A stretch of 64,000 nucleotides of DNA from Capitulum mitella (GCA_030062745.1 CP099846.1:26309201-26373200), one strand, 5' to 3'. Shown: positions 38,501 to 53,500, counted from the stretch's first letter. Numbers and translations are program-made. Notes: a model not told the origin generated them from the sequence alone.

Positions 38501-41500
38501 TCAGGGAACAATTGAAACAAACATTTGATGCAAGAGCATTAAAAAGAGCGTTTGTTTGGTTCTGGAAGTAAACATCCATTTCAAACATGCTTTCTTCCCC
38601 CTGCCAAATACCATTCAGCAATGAGGAACAGCGACGAAGAAGGCACGTAGCCCCTCTCACACTTACAGCCATCCACCACACCCCTCAGGTTGCGCACAAC
38701 AGTCCTCCAAACACACCACGGAACACCTGACAGCCAACCACCACAGCCGCGCCACACGGCCCGGCCGCGCCCTGACCTGGGCCACGTAGAGCCGGTAGCC
38801 CGCCGGCGGCGGGCTGACGGGCGCCCAGCTGGCGCGCAGCCGGGTGGCGCCGGCCGGCCGCAGCTGCAGCTGGCGCGGCGCCGGCGGCACCGTCCGCTCC
38901 GGCTCGGTGCGAAGCCGCAGCGGCGGCCCGCTCCGACCAGCCCGGTCGCCCACGTTGGCCACCACGCGGAACGTGTACTCGGTGTCCGGCTGCAGGCCCT
39001 GGATCTGCAGGCTCGGCGAGCCGGCGCCGGCCGTCGTGTTGTGCACGCGCTCCCTGCCGCCGGCGGCCGGCGCGTTACGGTCGGGCCCGCGCGCACGGTC
39101 AGAACGCACCACAGTCGCCAACACAGTGCCCCAGCCAAACCAACAGGCAGGGTCAGAACGCGCCACAGCCGAGGCACTTCAGGCATCGAACGGAAAAACA
39201 TAGCACGCCGCATAAGGAATACCATCTATCCAGCCGCACCGCAATCGGAGATGAAACATTTCCACGACGAAGACACACCAGCTCAGGTCCGAACAGATGC
39301 AGTGCAGGAGCCCCGAGTTTACATGTCGTCTCCTTCCTGGCTCCAACGCTTGACAATGTCCCCTCCGGCCGTCAACCACCGACCTCTTCCCCAGCTGTCC
39401 CCTTTCACCGGCAGCGCCGTCCGCCCCGGCCCGGCGTCTCACCTCTCGGAGCCCTCCTGGTGGTAGACGACCGAGTACGAGGTGACGGCGGCCGTGCTGC
39501 TGAGCGGCTCGCGCCAGGTCAGCGTCACGAACCGCGTGCCGACGATGCGCGCCGTGAAGTTGCGCGGCGCCGTGGCGGCGCCGGCGGCCGCCGCGCTGTC
39601 GGCGCCCGCTGCCAGGGCCGGGCCGCCGTTATGGGCGCGTCCACTCTCTGAGGCGGGGGAGGACGGGCGGGAGGCGGGCAGGGCGGGAGGGAGGCGAACG
39701 AAAGAGACGTTAGTGAGGCGCGGCGGCGGTCGGCGGCCGCGCAGTCGACCGGCGGTGGCAGACGCGGACAGACACGCAGACGGACAGACACGGCATGCGG
39801 TGGCCCGGACGGCGGCCTGCAGCGGCGGGCCCGAGGGCCCGGCTCGGCCGGCGTCGCCGCCCGCTCCACTCTGAGCGGAAACGTGGAAACACTGGTCGCA
39901 AATGCTCCTCACAGGGCCGGACGCCAATGGCGTGAGGGTGAAGGAACGTGCAAATGAACTGCCCGAAATCGTTATCTGAATGCATGGGGCCCAGCTAAGT
40001 AGCGGCGCTTGCACGTTTATAATGCTTAAATAGACAGGTGGTTTCCGAATTTGACGCATACAATGTCGAGCCTTTCCATTAGAAAGGACATGACCAGAAC
40101 CTGGTGGGTAAATGATTTAAAATCGGACAAGGTGAACAGGTACAAACAAGAAACAGACGTTGAGTGACTGGTCTGAATTAGCCCCCTTTTTTATCCCTCC
40201 AGGAGATTAACTATGATAATCTCGGCCGTGCATCCATGATATTCCAAATGCCCTACACGGACGATGAAATGCAGAAACGGACACAAAACAGATGTTCTTT
40301 GCAAGCATGATTCAATCCATACAGATATCCGTGCACTGTTGAAAACATTGATGAAAGGCCGCTAACGTAAGCACGACAAAAAAATATGAGGAAGCATGTC
40401 ATACGAGTACCTACACACATGAATGCACACAAGCCTTGTAAAAAGGTTCAGAGCAGCCAATCTAGCAACAGATACGTATCAGAAGACGTAGAAACCTCAG
40501 AGAAAAGAAACGATCTGGACGACGGATTTATGGATGAGGGATAAACGTCAGCATCATGCCTTACCATCATTGAAGGATGGTTTGCAAGGATTCTTGGCGC
40601 GACAGCGGTACAACAACTGTACAGCTCTTTGCAGCGGTAAGCGATGTCAGCGTAATATGCTTCGGCGCAAGCATAACAAAGTCACCTTCCACGTGTTAAG
40701 TGTGTCAAAACACGATATCAAATTCACATCCAGGCAAGTTTTACGCTAGGCAAGCCGCGAGCAGCACATGTCTTGAGCTCGTCGCCTAACGCTCCTGCCT
40801 GCCTTCAGCAAGCTCGGCAACAGCCAAAGTTCGGGGGGGGGGGGCGGGGGGGCGGTGGGCGTCCCCGCGCCGGGGGGGCATCCGCCGCCGACGTACCCGG
40901 CGCCAGGACGCTGAGTCGGACCGCCGTCTGCACGTTGCCCGCGTCGTTGGCGGCGAAGCACTGGTAGACGCCCGCGTCACGCTGCACCAGGCCGAGGATG
41001 CGAAGACTGCCGCCGTCCACCAGCTGCGTGGGCAGAGGGTGACAGACTGAGACAGTGGACCGCAGCGGGGACGGACAGACTGCTGCTGTCCGCCAGCTGC
41101 GCGGGCAGAGGGTGACAGACTGAGACAGTGGGCCGTAGCGGGGACGCACAGACTGCTGCTGTCCGCCAGCTGCGCGGGCAGAGGGTGACAGACTGAGACA
41201 GTGGGCCGCAGCGGAGACGGACAGACTGCTGCTGTCCACCAGCTGTATGTACAGGCGGGGAGAGAGGCACGGGATTCCCCTAGGCCGGGTCGAGGGCTGT
41301 ACACACATGCTTCAACATCAGTGTACGGCGGTCAGATACCACGCAGGAGGGCGACCACATCAGCCACGGGCCGCAGACATGGCCGGGGCCCGGCCCACCC
41401 GGCGCCGCCTCGTCCGTCGGGACCCCTCAGCAGCCAACCGAAATCAGCATCAACTGACCGAACCAATTCCCATCTAACGGCCGACATTACCCTGTTCGCC

Positions 41501-44500
41501 GCATCGCACAGCACTCGAGCGGCGCCCCAGAATACACGCTCCGGCCTGATTGTATACAATGCAGCCGACAGCACGCCCCATCCGGGACAGGACCCACGGC
41601 CGGCGGCGCGCGTCGGCGCGGAGGCCCACCTGGAAGTACTCGGAGTTGTGCAGCTTCTCGCCGTCCTTGGTCCAGGTGATTTCGGGCGGCGGCGCGCCGC
41701 GCGCCCGGCACGCCAGCTCCACAACCTCCTTCTCGGCGGCGGCCGTCTGCTTCGGACGCACCTCGAACTCGGGCGGCACTGCGCGGCAGCAGGCGGCGGC
41801 TCAGGACGGCGGCGCGGCGCGCAGAGACGCAGGGGACACGATGCACAATACACGATGCACCACATGACACGTCACGACGCGTCACGTGGTTGGGACCGCC
41901 ACGGTAAACGGTGCGGAGACCCTCTGACGAGCACGCAGAGCAGGGCTGGGACGGCACACGACATACGGCAAACGACGGGGAGACCGCATCAGAGGCACTG
42001 ACGGCAGGACGCAACGCCCACTGTGGACAGGCCGTCCGACTGGCCCAGCAGGGCTGGGACGACCCAAACGGAGGACTGACGGCCGGGAGGCCGGCCGACG
42101 CGAACAACAGGGCGGACACGACGGACGACGTGCGACCGACGGCGGAGGGGCCGCCCGACGGCCGCAGCACGCCTCAGCGACCACGCCCGGCGCCCAGCGA
42201 GGACAGGTCCGCGCTGGGCGACCACGAGTCCGACACAGACAGGTGTCCACGGCTCTCTGCGGCGTCGACTCGGCACCTAAGACTGCGCCCGTCTTCAACG
42301 GAGGCGGTGACAGAGGCCGAGTCGAGGCGACGCCCAGCACACGACTACTGGCCCCGCGGCTCTTCGGCTGGCACAAGGCACAGCCACAGCACAAGGCACG
42401 CGGTCTTCATGGTCCCTCGGCTCAGCACACCAAACAGGACTCGCCGTCCGGAAGCGGGTCGCAGGGCGGAGCTGGGAGTAGCCCAGAGCGGCTGTATGGC
42501 AGCCATCTCCGATTTCGAGAAGACAAGCTGTCTCGTGCTGCCCCGTCATGTCTGCTGCTCAAGAGCGCCAGACGCACTTCAAGACCCGCATGACAGCTCT
42601 CCAGTGTGCTTAGTTTCCTACACGATATGAGCCATATCTCAAGTTCCACAGGTCCTTGGCCTGTCTAGCACAGGTTATGAGTTTGGTGCCATGCACCTGC
42701 TCGCAAAAGGCCATTTTATCAGCTCCGATCTCGACCCAGGCCCTTCCCACTAAATCCGCCATGTTACGCTGATTACAGCACTTTCGCAGCTGCAGATAAA
42801 TCGCACGTCCCGGCTTCCCAGCGGAAACGTGCAGCGCGAGTTTCCGCAGCGATACACGCTGGACGGCAGAAAGGCAGCCCTGGTGTTCCCGGAGGCGGCA
42901 ATGTTTGCCGGAGTGTACGCCCCAAGGGAGGTCCAGTGGCCCGATATAGGCACTCGTGGGAGTTTTCGGACAGATGCGCATCCAGCTGGCTGGTATATGG
43001 CAAGTTTTCGTCGAAAAATGGTCTGTTACGGGGAGTCCGATACGGAGAGTTTCCCGACAATATCCAATGAAGGTTGAATGTGTGCGATTCTAGACTACAT
43101 TTGGCGACACTCACAGCTTCATTCTGATCCCTACGGAGCTCACGGCCTGATGAGAAGCCGTGATCCATCGTCTGTTCGTCAGAACCGACCAATGGCTGGC
43201 TTAAACCAGCATCATTAGCTTAATCCAAAGAGGTACAGCCTATGTCCAAAAAGTGAGGTGGGCGTAGTAAATAAGACTAAAAGATTATCTACGCCACCAG
43301 GTGTCCAGCCGTCAGAAAAAATCGCATTTGTCAATTCTATTGAGTCCCATACAGCTGAAATTGGTTTCGAAAGGCTCAAGTGAACAACCTTAATTAGCCG
43401 TCTGTATTGTCCTTAGTTGGATTTCCATTGGGATTACTGAAAGCCAGTCGACTTTCACCAGACGACGGCAAACAGGTGTTCACTTTTCGTTTCTCGCTTT
43501 GTCGGAACTGGGGTGAATGACCGCTCTCCTCACTCCGGTTTTCCGAACTGCGGGGGCGCCGCTGCCGTTTGCCCCTCCGCCCCGCTCGAATGCATCGCTG
43601 TCCGGCAGACCAGCCGGGCGCCCTCCGCCCCGCTCGAATGTATCGCTGTCCGGCAGACCAGCCGGGCGCCCTCCGCCCCGCTCGAATGTATCGCTGTCCG
43701 GCAGACCAGCCGGGCGCCCTCCGCCCCGCTCGAATGCTTCGCTGTCCGGCAGACCAGCCGGGCGCCCTCCGCCCCGCTCGAATGTATCGCTGTCCGGCAG
43801 ACCAGCCGGGCGCCCTCCGCCCCGCTCGAATGTATCGCTGTCCGGCAGACCAGCCGGGCGCCAGCGCGCCGGTCGGGAGTTCTATACCGCGTCCGGACGG
43901 CTCGGCAGCGCCGCGCGTCCACGGCAGAGGCCTCGGCGCCGCCCGACAGCGACAGACGCCAGCAGACCAGGCGTGACCCGGGGCGCCGCACGCCACGCCA
44001 GTGTCGACGAGGCCGGCAGAGTTGTCACGCCGCACCGCTCCCGCTGCGTGACGATCCTATCGACACAGGACCTACCCTGCTGGTCGAAGCCCATCCGACT
44101 GACCGCTCCGAAGGATCACAACGTACCGCGAACCCGGAGCACGGCGCTGGCGTCGACCGAATCGGCCGAGTTGTACACCCGGCACTGGTAGGTGCCCGAG
44201 TCCTTCTCGCGCACGTCCACGATCTGCAGACTGCTGACGCCCAGCATGAAGAAGCGCCGGTCCAGGTACCTGGCGTGCACCGGCAGAGCCGTGAGGCGCG
44301 GCACCTCATGATGACGTGGGGTCAATGCAATAGTGCAGGAGTCCGTAAGCATGGTATGTGTTTGCGACACGTAGTGATTCGTAGGCGTTACACCTGTCGC
44401 GATTCATCACCCGCATCGCCGCAATTTATCGAGGAATTCTGAAACTGTAGCACCCTAGAATCCTAGAATCCGAGAATTAGGCGTAATCATCAGCGGTTGC

Positions 44501-47500
44501 TGATGATTACGCAGGATTACTGCTGTGCTGCAAGAGTTCTTAAGCATGCCATGTATCTATGACACGTTCTGAGTCGTAAGCATTCCCAGCTGCTGCGGTA
44601 AACCACCTACAACGGCACAGATTGCCTCTTTTATTTTTACCAAAATCCCGGGGCGAGTCTACGAACAGAGACGGTTTCCAACAAATAAATAAACCAACAC
44701 ACAGCGCAAAACGGCGCACCACAACTGCACCGCAACACGGCGACCGCCGCCGCAGAGCCGGGCCGGCGCGCCCGACGGCGGGCGACACTCACGACATGTC
44801 GATGGTGTAGCCGTCCTTGAGCCACCTGACGTGCGGGCGCGGGTTGCCGTTGGCGGCGCAGTCCATGGTGACCGGTGTCGCCGCGCAGCGCCTCCGTGTC
44901 GGCCGGACGCGCCACGAAGCTCGGCGCCGCCTCGCTGTTGGCCTCCGCTGCCGGAGCGAGGGGTCTCCGTTGGTAACGGGCGGGCACGGGCGCCGCACAG
45001 GGCCGTATACTCCGGCGCGGGGGAGGGGCACATGCGCCGGGCAGAGTGTGACACATACGGGGTCATACGGGGACACATACGGGGTTACGCTCGGGCCCGG
45101 CCAGGTGACTCAGCTGCTAGACTCCGGGTCGGGCTACACAGGCAGGCACCTATGCGCGGCGCCCGCCGAAGCATCTATCCGAGGTAACCGACGCCGCGGA
45201 CCCCAGAACTTCGGCGAGCCATACACTAGGCAAGAACACGAGTGAGTCTCGGCGCCGAACGTGTACTGGCGTCAGGGGCTCAACGCCAAAACCCTAACGC
45301 CTCCATCTCCTCACCGAGGACCGGCTGATGCCTGCCCAGACGTGTAACGTTCCAGTCACCCGGGCAGCGGCGGCGGCGGCGGCGGCGCGTGACGACAAAA
45401 GATCAGCGACCGGCCCGCCAACCCGCGGCAATAAGCCACCACGTGCTCTCGCCGACGGGCTCCATCATTCATCCTAGTCCAATATGCGGGCGACGCCAAC
45501 CTACCAGGGTTACCGTAGTAACTGCTCGTATGGCGACGGAACAATGGCTTGCTGCTGCGCGTTCGGTGCCGTATAATGCGGAATAAATCCGACGTCGGCC
45601 GCGAGACCGTCCGAACCAACCACCATTGACGAGAAACAACCACGTCACGACGACTTCGAACTGACGGCACGGGGACCGCCAGATCTACCGTGTCGTGCCT
45701 CCGAAGTGCACGGCCTCTGGTGCGACGAAATCCATCGCTACGATACCACGGCAAGACTACGCCCATCGCATGACGTCCACGACAATGCCCACGGAAGCCA
45801 TTCATTCAGACGGCAGCTCGACGTCATTGAGAACAATAAACGGAAGCGTGCATACGGTGAATGCCCACGCCTCGGCCACAATCCGAGCCTGCCAATACGG
45901 CTCGTTTGCAGCGCGTCAGTGCATCCGCGGCCGCGCCGGCCTGCGCCCAGCAGCGGCCGCTACGGCAAGGCACGAACACCTTTCTGCATTCCGGCGTAGC
46001 GTGCAAGCCTGCACAATGTCACCTTGCAGTCGGCGGGCTCACGTTCGCCGCGCTTTCGGGACGTTGCCAAACGTATGTAAACAAATGCCCGCCGCGGCCG
46101 CGCGGGCCTCCCGATAAGACTCGGACTGTTCTATTTGCCTAATGCAAGGCCAGTCCGGGTATCGGCCCATATGTTCCGGACGGCCGGGCGCCATGGCTGA
46201 CGGCGCCGACCGCCCGCCTGGGAGCGGCCGGCACCGCTGGCAACAGCTGGGAGCGGACAGCAGCCTGGGAAAGACCAGCAGACCTGGGAGAGGTCGCCAA
46301 GGCTGGGAGCGACCGGCAGGCCGAGAAACCAGCAGTGCTGGGAAACACCGGCACGGCGGGAGAGACCAGCAGTCCATCGACCGCCACGCAGAGCCACCGC
46401 AGGGCCGTCCGCCTCTCCCCTCGGCGCCGGCTCCCCGCAACCCCCGGCCGGCCGGCCGACCGCGCAGACCGCCGCGCGCCACCGCGGCCTTTGCCGCCGG
46501 CGCCGGCACCCCGCCCGCCCGCACGGTCGGCCGACCGCGGCCGCACGTGGCCGTCTGCGGCTACCCGCGGCCGGGCCGCAGCTTTGTTCCGGTTCAGCCA
46601 CCCCGCCGTCTGGCTGACTGACGGCCGGGTGGCGCCGGCGGCGCCGGTCACTCGCGGCACGACCCGACCGGCGCCAACCCGTGGAGCCGCGTCACAAAAT
46701 CAGCCAGCGACCAGTCAGGGAAGTTATCAAATAATCTAACCGTGAGACACTGCGACATATAACCATTCAAAAATAAACCAACGTTAGAAGGGTGTGGCGG
46801 CTGGCTGAGCTAGCGAACGAATGAGCCAGCAGACGACAGTGGACGAAAGAGCAAATGAATGAGCACGCGAAAGAAGGGTACAACAAAGAAGACGGGCGGA
46901 AGAATGCCCGAACGAAAGCCATCGAATAAACCCGCAAAAAGTCGCGTCAAAAAACGAACAATAGCACAGGCCAGCGCACTCCGCAGGGTAAATAAACATT
47001 CCGCGTTCGCTCCGAAGCGCCGGCAGCGTTGCAGCCACGTGCCACCGCGCGCCCGCCGCCGCTCCACGTCCAGCGGACGCCGGCCAGACGCCGGCCCGGC
47101 CCGGCCGGCCCGGCCGGCGCCGGAGGAGGCCCTGTTGCGTCCGGGACGGCCGGCCAGTTCCGGGCCGTTGGGGCCACCGCGGCGCCGGCCGCCGCCGAGG
47201 ACGTCGCCGCCGCCCGGCCGTTCCGGCGGCCGGGCGGCGGCGACGTCAGAACGTTCGGCCGTATCAATCACTGCTGGCAGAAGTGGGCTGCGCGTGGGAC
47301 CGGCCGCACGGACAGCCGACACCCACGTGCGGGTGTCACACGGCGCGCGATGGCTGCGTTAGCGGCCGCGACGGCAGAAGGCCCACGACCTGGTAACAGC
47401 CTCAACGTGGAAGCGTCACATCCCACGAAGCCACCCACCGTGATCCGAAAACCGACGGCGAGCAACTGAGTCACCGTGCCCGGCTTGTGAGCGATTTGGT

Positions 47501-50500
47501 CCAAACCGGTAGGCTATGGAATACGGACGCGGTGCCAGGTGGAGCGCGACCCGCACCGCAACCGCAGAGGAGGAAATCGAGGAGAGCTCGCGCGCCTGGG
47601 CCAGACAGCCGTTCCGAAGAGGCTACTTCACAAAACCGCCCGTCTGACAGCGTAAGTGGTCGAAATCACGAAGTGCTTACAAAGAAATTCCATTCCCAAT
47701 CATACAGCGGAAAGCGGCCTATTAGAAATCTGATGTTTAACGCATACAGGGCAACGGTTAAAGTTTTCCCAAACATTCACGTTACATAACCGAGCTACCG
47801 CCCTGCAACACTGTGTCGAACATGATTAAGAATGCCGCAGCACTAATTCACCTTCTACATTCCACAAAAGCTGAAAGCGCCACTGAAGCCGCGCGAAGGT
47901 TTTCATCAGCGTCGCCACCATATAATTAAAGGCAAGTCAACAACGCCCGGGTCGCTTTTCATACCGCCGACAGGACGCCAGCCAATATCGTCCCTCTCGC
48001 CATCATCGCGCCATCCCACCCCGGCGCGCTGTCGCGGTGGGCCGCTCCGCCCCGCCTCGCTCGGCCAGCCAGAGCCGGCCGGTGCTCGGCTGGCACCGGC
48101 CGGCCCGGCCCGGCCCCGGCCCGGCACCCGATTGCCACTCAGTTGCGAAACTTTTTGCATTGACACTCCATAAACGCCGCAGCAAAAACGCCACGGGCGA
48201 AAATTGGCCGCGGCAGCCACGCCATCAGTCAGCCTTTTGGCACGCACTGAGGTCGGGTCCCACTGCGGCCCTCTCGACCTCCTCCACGCCTCTCTCCCTA
48301 CTCTTTCTCTTTCTCCTCTCATCCCTCTGTCCCGTCTCTTCATTATCTCTTCTTTTAGCTCTCGCCTTCACCCGTTCCCGCCACATCTGCCCCGTCTGCT
48401 CTTTTTTACGTTCACTTCCCTCTGCCCCACCCGCCTTTCCATTTCCGCTCCCTCTAATTTCACGCCACGATCCTCTCTCCGCCGCCGAAGGCCCACATCG
48501 CCCCGTCAACACGCGGCGATTAGCGCGCGGCGACGACCGCCTGACACGGCGCGTCGAAATCGCCGCACGTAAGCCGCCGCGGCTTTCCCGCGACCCGGCG
48601 CCCCGCTTTGACAGCCCGCTCCGGCGGCAGGCGCGCGCGCCGCCGCACCGGACGACAGCGCTTCCCATCGGGCCGCCGCCGACGGCGTTACTCCGGATGC
48701 TCGACAGACGGCGGCGACCGGGCGGCGACCGGGCCGCGACCGGCCGTCCCATTAGGCCCTCTTGACGACGGAAGGCGCACGACCGCGGCTGGAGTTTGTT
48801 GATTTAGAGTGACGCTTGCCATCAATTTCGTCCGAAGTGAGTTAGGATGCGGCTGGCCAATTAAACGCCGCGTGGTCTTCCAGATGAAGACGTATGGGCG
48901 TTAAGAAAAACAGACAACGGCTAACGAGACGATGACCCGTGTTCTAACAGGCGTGAGGCGGACAGTCGGGACAAAAATGAGAAATCCGCTCCCGCCAGAG
49001 ATCCAACGCTGGAAGCCAATTACCGAGAACGACGCCGACTGATTAGAAAGACCAATGTAATCAAGTTACGCAAGACGCAGCGCGTCCGTTGCAGCGCAGT
49101 CCTGAAGCCATCGCCAGCGATTGCCCGGGCCACACGGCCCATATTAGGCCCGTCTCGCGGACCGCGCTCTGCGCTAAATCACGGCCGATACGACCGGCGC
49201 GTCCCGGGAAGGCGCGGCCGGCCGGGCGCCAGCCGACTTCTGCCATTCCGCTGATTTACAGGCCGGCCCAGGAAGGCCGCGCCCGACTCGCTGCAGGCCG
49301 GCCGGCCGTGGCGCGTCCACGTCGCGCCCGGACAGTCTCCAGGCCGGCGCCTGGCCCGGACGACAGCCTCCGGCGCGACGTCGCAGCCTGACGCGCGGCG
49401 CGGCCGCCGCCCGACAAGGCGTGGGAACGGCTGTCGTGTTCCGGTCTCGTGTTCCGGTCCGCTCGGCGGCTGGTGACGACAGGATCACATGTGCTCAAAC
49501 ATGAGCGCTGGCTGACAAACGTCCCGGCAGCAACCCTACCAATCTTTCAAGCGAGACGAGGCCACGCAGTGGTCTAGACATTTTTCGACCCAGCCTGCCG
49601 CTTGACCGCATTGTGTTCGGTGTTCTTAGTTGTTAGTCTCAGCTCTTAGGGTGTTCATAGCTCTTCGAGTCTCTGGTGCAGAGGACTGGAGCGGACTGTA
49701 CCACGTCTAGGTCCTGACCCAGCGGGGCGGCCCGAACCAGCAAGCCCTGACTCAGGCTGATGCCGCACTGGATCACCTCGGGTCCCACAGGAGACCCGAG
49801 GCACCTCCTTTCCTGGTCCAGTAGTCCAGTCCGGTCCGGTCCGTCGTCAGTCCGTCGTCCGTCGTCTGAACCAGACGGCTCCGCGCTGACGCGTATTGAT
49901 CACCGCCCGGTCGCTCGCACGGCGCCGCATTCTGCCGCCGCCGCCGCCGCCGGGGTGCCGGTCCTCCGCCGGGACGCCCAGGCGGCCGCTCCCCTCTCAG
50001 CTGGCGGCCGGGACCGGCCGGCCGGCGTCCCGCGCGGCTGAGCCAACAGGGGCGGCGCGGCGCGCGGGCGCGCGGCGCAGAGCGCGGCCACAATAAGCCA
50101 TTAGCTGCGTCAATAACAGCCGAGCTCAGTTCGTGCGAGGCTTCGGCCGCCGCCGGCAAAAAGACGGCGCAAAACAGACTGCCGGCGGCTGCCCATCGAC
50201 CGACAGGTGCCGTCCTGCGACGGGAACAGGGCCCCACGGTGCCATCCTGGGATGAAGAGGGTGCTGGGAGCGGCCCCGAGGGTGCTCCCTTGGGACGTGT
50301 TCCAGTCAGCGCCCCAAACACAGGGAAAAGTTCTGAAAGCAAAATCCCATGCCTAACAGCGTAACTGATTTCACTTTTTTCCGCGACATTCTCTGACGAC
50401 GAAACTCTCAAGAACAATGAGAAGTCATGACGTCGTTTCAGTACTGGTAAAGCCCAGTGGGAGCATCCAAATGCCCCTACCGCCGGCATTTTTCCCTAAT

Positions 50501-53500
50501 CCTGACCAGCTTTCACGGTCCAGTCCAGACTGTCCCGCGGGTGGACCCTGGAGCGACACAGCCTCGGGCGACCTCGGTCCGGGTCGGGTTGCCCGGGAGC
50601 GCGACCAGACAAGGGTCGGCGCCCTCCCTCCCGACCAACGCAATTACCCGCGCCGATCACCGCCGGCGGCGCTCGCGGGCCCGAATAGCGCGCCCGTCCG
50701 CCCGGCGGCGCGGCGGACCCGACACCTCCCCGGGGAGGAGCCGGCCGGCCGGCGCGGCGTGCGGCGCTCAGCCAGCCTCCCCGGCCGCCGCGGCCGTCGC
50801 CCGGGAAACGCGGCAACAAGCGCGCATCGGCGGCCGTAAAGCGGCCAGTAACGGCCGCGCGAAGCACGCCGCCGAGTGATTACCGGCCGCGGCCGGCAGG
50901 CGCCCGGCTGACTGCCAAATGAGCGGCCGGCGGGCGCATCGATCCTCAGGTGCCTCCGCCGCCGGCCCGCCCGGCGACGGGCAGGGCGCGAGCGACCGCG
51001 GGCCTCAAGCGGGCGTGAGCGACCGCGAGAAACGAAGTGGGGCCCGAACGTCTCGGCGAGGCTGCAGCTACGCGGCGGCCGCAGGCGCGGCGAAACAAAG
51101 CGTTCGGAGCCATGAGGCTTATCAGTGACATGGAAGATTCACGGCAGGCGTCGATACATCGATGGCGCAACGACGGCTGGAAGTCCTATCGATGCTGAGC
51201 TCGCTTTTCCCCACGAAAGCTACATGCCACAAAAGCTCACGGCATCGCGACAAAAAAAAAAAAACGCTAGAAAATAACGAATACCGTAACAAAATAACTC
51301 CAGCCACATCGACGGCACCAAATTACTGGCAGCTAGCACCATATCCAACAACGAGCGAGGTATTCCAATAAAACTCACATTTCCGCGTCGTAAACACCTA
51401 ACTGGAAGCGGAATCGACCCGCAAAGGTGACCTTTACCCCGCCTCTCCGGCTGCCGGTTGGAGGTCGGACTCCCGTGCCGCGCTCTATGCTTGTCACGCC
51501 GCAGACGCCACGGCAATATGAGGCTTCCATATCAAGCCGAGTTCTGCGCCCGAGACCACGCGAACCCATTCCTTGCAGGCCGCCCTGTCATCCGGCTCAT
51601 TTGCATACCTTCCGCCTGGCATCCTTTGATCCTCCATTTACAGCCACGTCTCCCCACCGATCCGTCCGATTTTTTGCTCGTTGAGACGACGCCGTCGATA
51701 AACGTCAAAGCTCAGTTCGCAGTTCGAAGAGGAGAGTCCTCAACAGCGGGGACGGAGAAACGCTCAGCTCGAGGGCTCTTGCGTGCGTTTGAAGACGCGG
51801 CCCTCGGAAGCGTCTCGCGCCGTTTCCGGCGACTCGCGATGCAGCACACTACATCCCCTTCCCGTCAAGGCCGTCTGAAGCCTTCCCCCCTCAGGGCCGT
51901 CCGAAGCCTTGCGTCCGCCGGCACCGCCGGGTCCTCCCCAGCGACAGCCGGCGCTCGCCAGCCTGCGTCGAAGCCGACAAGTCCGCGACGCCGTCCCCAC
52001 TCACCGAAGTTGGTGTTGATGACCAGCTGGGTGCGCGCGCCCAGCTCGAAGCCGTGCGCGTTGGAGGCGCGGCATACGTAGGCGCCGCCGTCGCGCATCT
52101 GCACCTGGTCCAGCTCCAGCGCGCCGGACGGCAGCACCAGCATCCGCGACTGGTCCAGCGCCAGCGGCTGGTCGTCCTTGAGCCAGGTGACCTGCGGCGG
52201 CGGCCGGCCGCGCACGCCGCACTCGAACCGCGCCGTCTGGCCCAGGAACACCGTCAGCGAGCCGGACCGGCCGCCGGTCGCCGACAGCTCTGCAGGCACG
52301 GCGTCAGCGGCGTCAGCCGAGGCCGACGCTGATGTCGGCGCGGTCACATCAGGATGGACGGATCATGAGGGCGCGGGACGGCGTCTGGTGGGGCTGACGC
52401 CGACGTCAGAGCACGGCCTGACGTCACGGCGGACGGCTCTGCGTCACGACGCAAAACGGCGCCGGAGGAGCCCGATACACCGGATAACGTCAACACAGAG
52501 GCTCTGTAACAAGACGTGGCAGGACGCCGGCAAGACTGGCAATGACGTCAGCGAAGACTGGCAGCGACGCCAGAGTACACAGGGAACAGAGCGCCCGCAG
52601 AACAACACAGGGCCGCAGTGATCGATACACATCGAGTGCAGCATAAAAAGTCCACTGAAAACGTCAGGAACGCAACGGTAAGAACAAAGCACAAAAACGT
52701 TCCAGCAGATCAATCTTGCTGCAATCAACATCAATGACAGGCCGGCAGCGAGCCGTTCATGAACACAAAGCACATGCACCCGGTCATTTGTACAGCGTCC
52801 TCCCACGCTTGCATGGTTTCCACATCCCGGTCCCGACGATGTCATCTCCACTCTCCACAATCAGCCGACGTAAGTGCCGTGATCGCTTAAGCGCATGTAA
52901 AGCTAACCGAATGGAAACAGCCCTGCTGTTGGCGGCGGTCGACATTATTCAACATCCAACAGCCCCAAAACGCGAGATGCATGACGGTGAATCCGCTACC
53001 GCCACACCTATCGCGATCCCGCCGGCGCCAAATCAACGCTCTCGAAGAGTCGGCACTTGATGTATAAACCATGCGTCCAAAGGCGACCCATCTGCGAGCG
53101 AATCTTTCAGCCGGCTTGTGACCCGTTCTGCGCAGATGTGCAGCACAGTGGCCGGTTCGGGTTCCGACCAACGAAATCGTCGCTTAGCAAGTCGTTCGGA
53201 GGGCACGACTCCGGCCCATCACCATCCCGCGCCCACCTCGGCGAGAATGAACAACCCGCCGGCTCCACACCGCCCGGTCCGCTGCTTCATTCCCCCATCC
53301 CCCAGCGAACAGAGACCATCCACCTGCACCCACGACCAGCGCGGCTATCTCGGGGAAAGTGTGGTCTCACTCTTGACGACCCTATCTCAGGCATGTCGAG
53401 CGCCGTCACCCCACGGTAGGTTAAGTGGACAGTCTCTTGACCGTGGCGGGGGCAATTGTCCCACGAAGGTTGTTAAACCGCCAGTTCGCGTGTCACCCAG

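Noticed and set aside
43517-44442. Long ORFs over the 48-bp repeat on both strands
   Set aside because: Period is a multiple of three, so all frames stay open; the real coding sequence here is only the Ig3 exon at 44127-44269.
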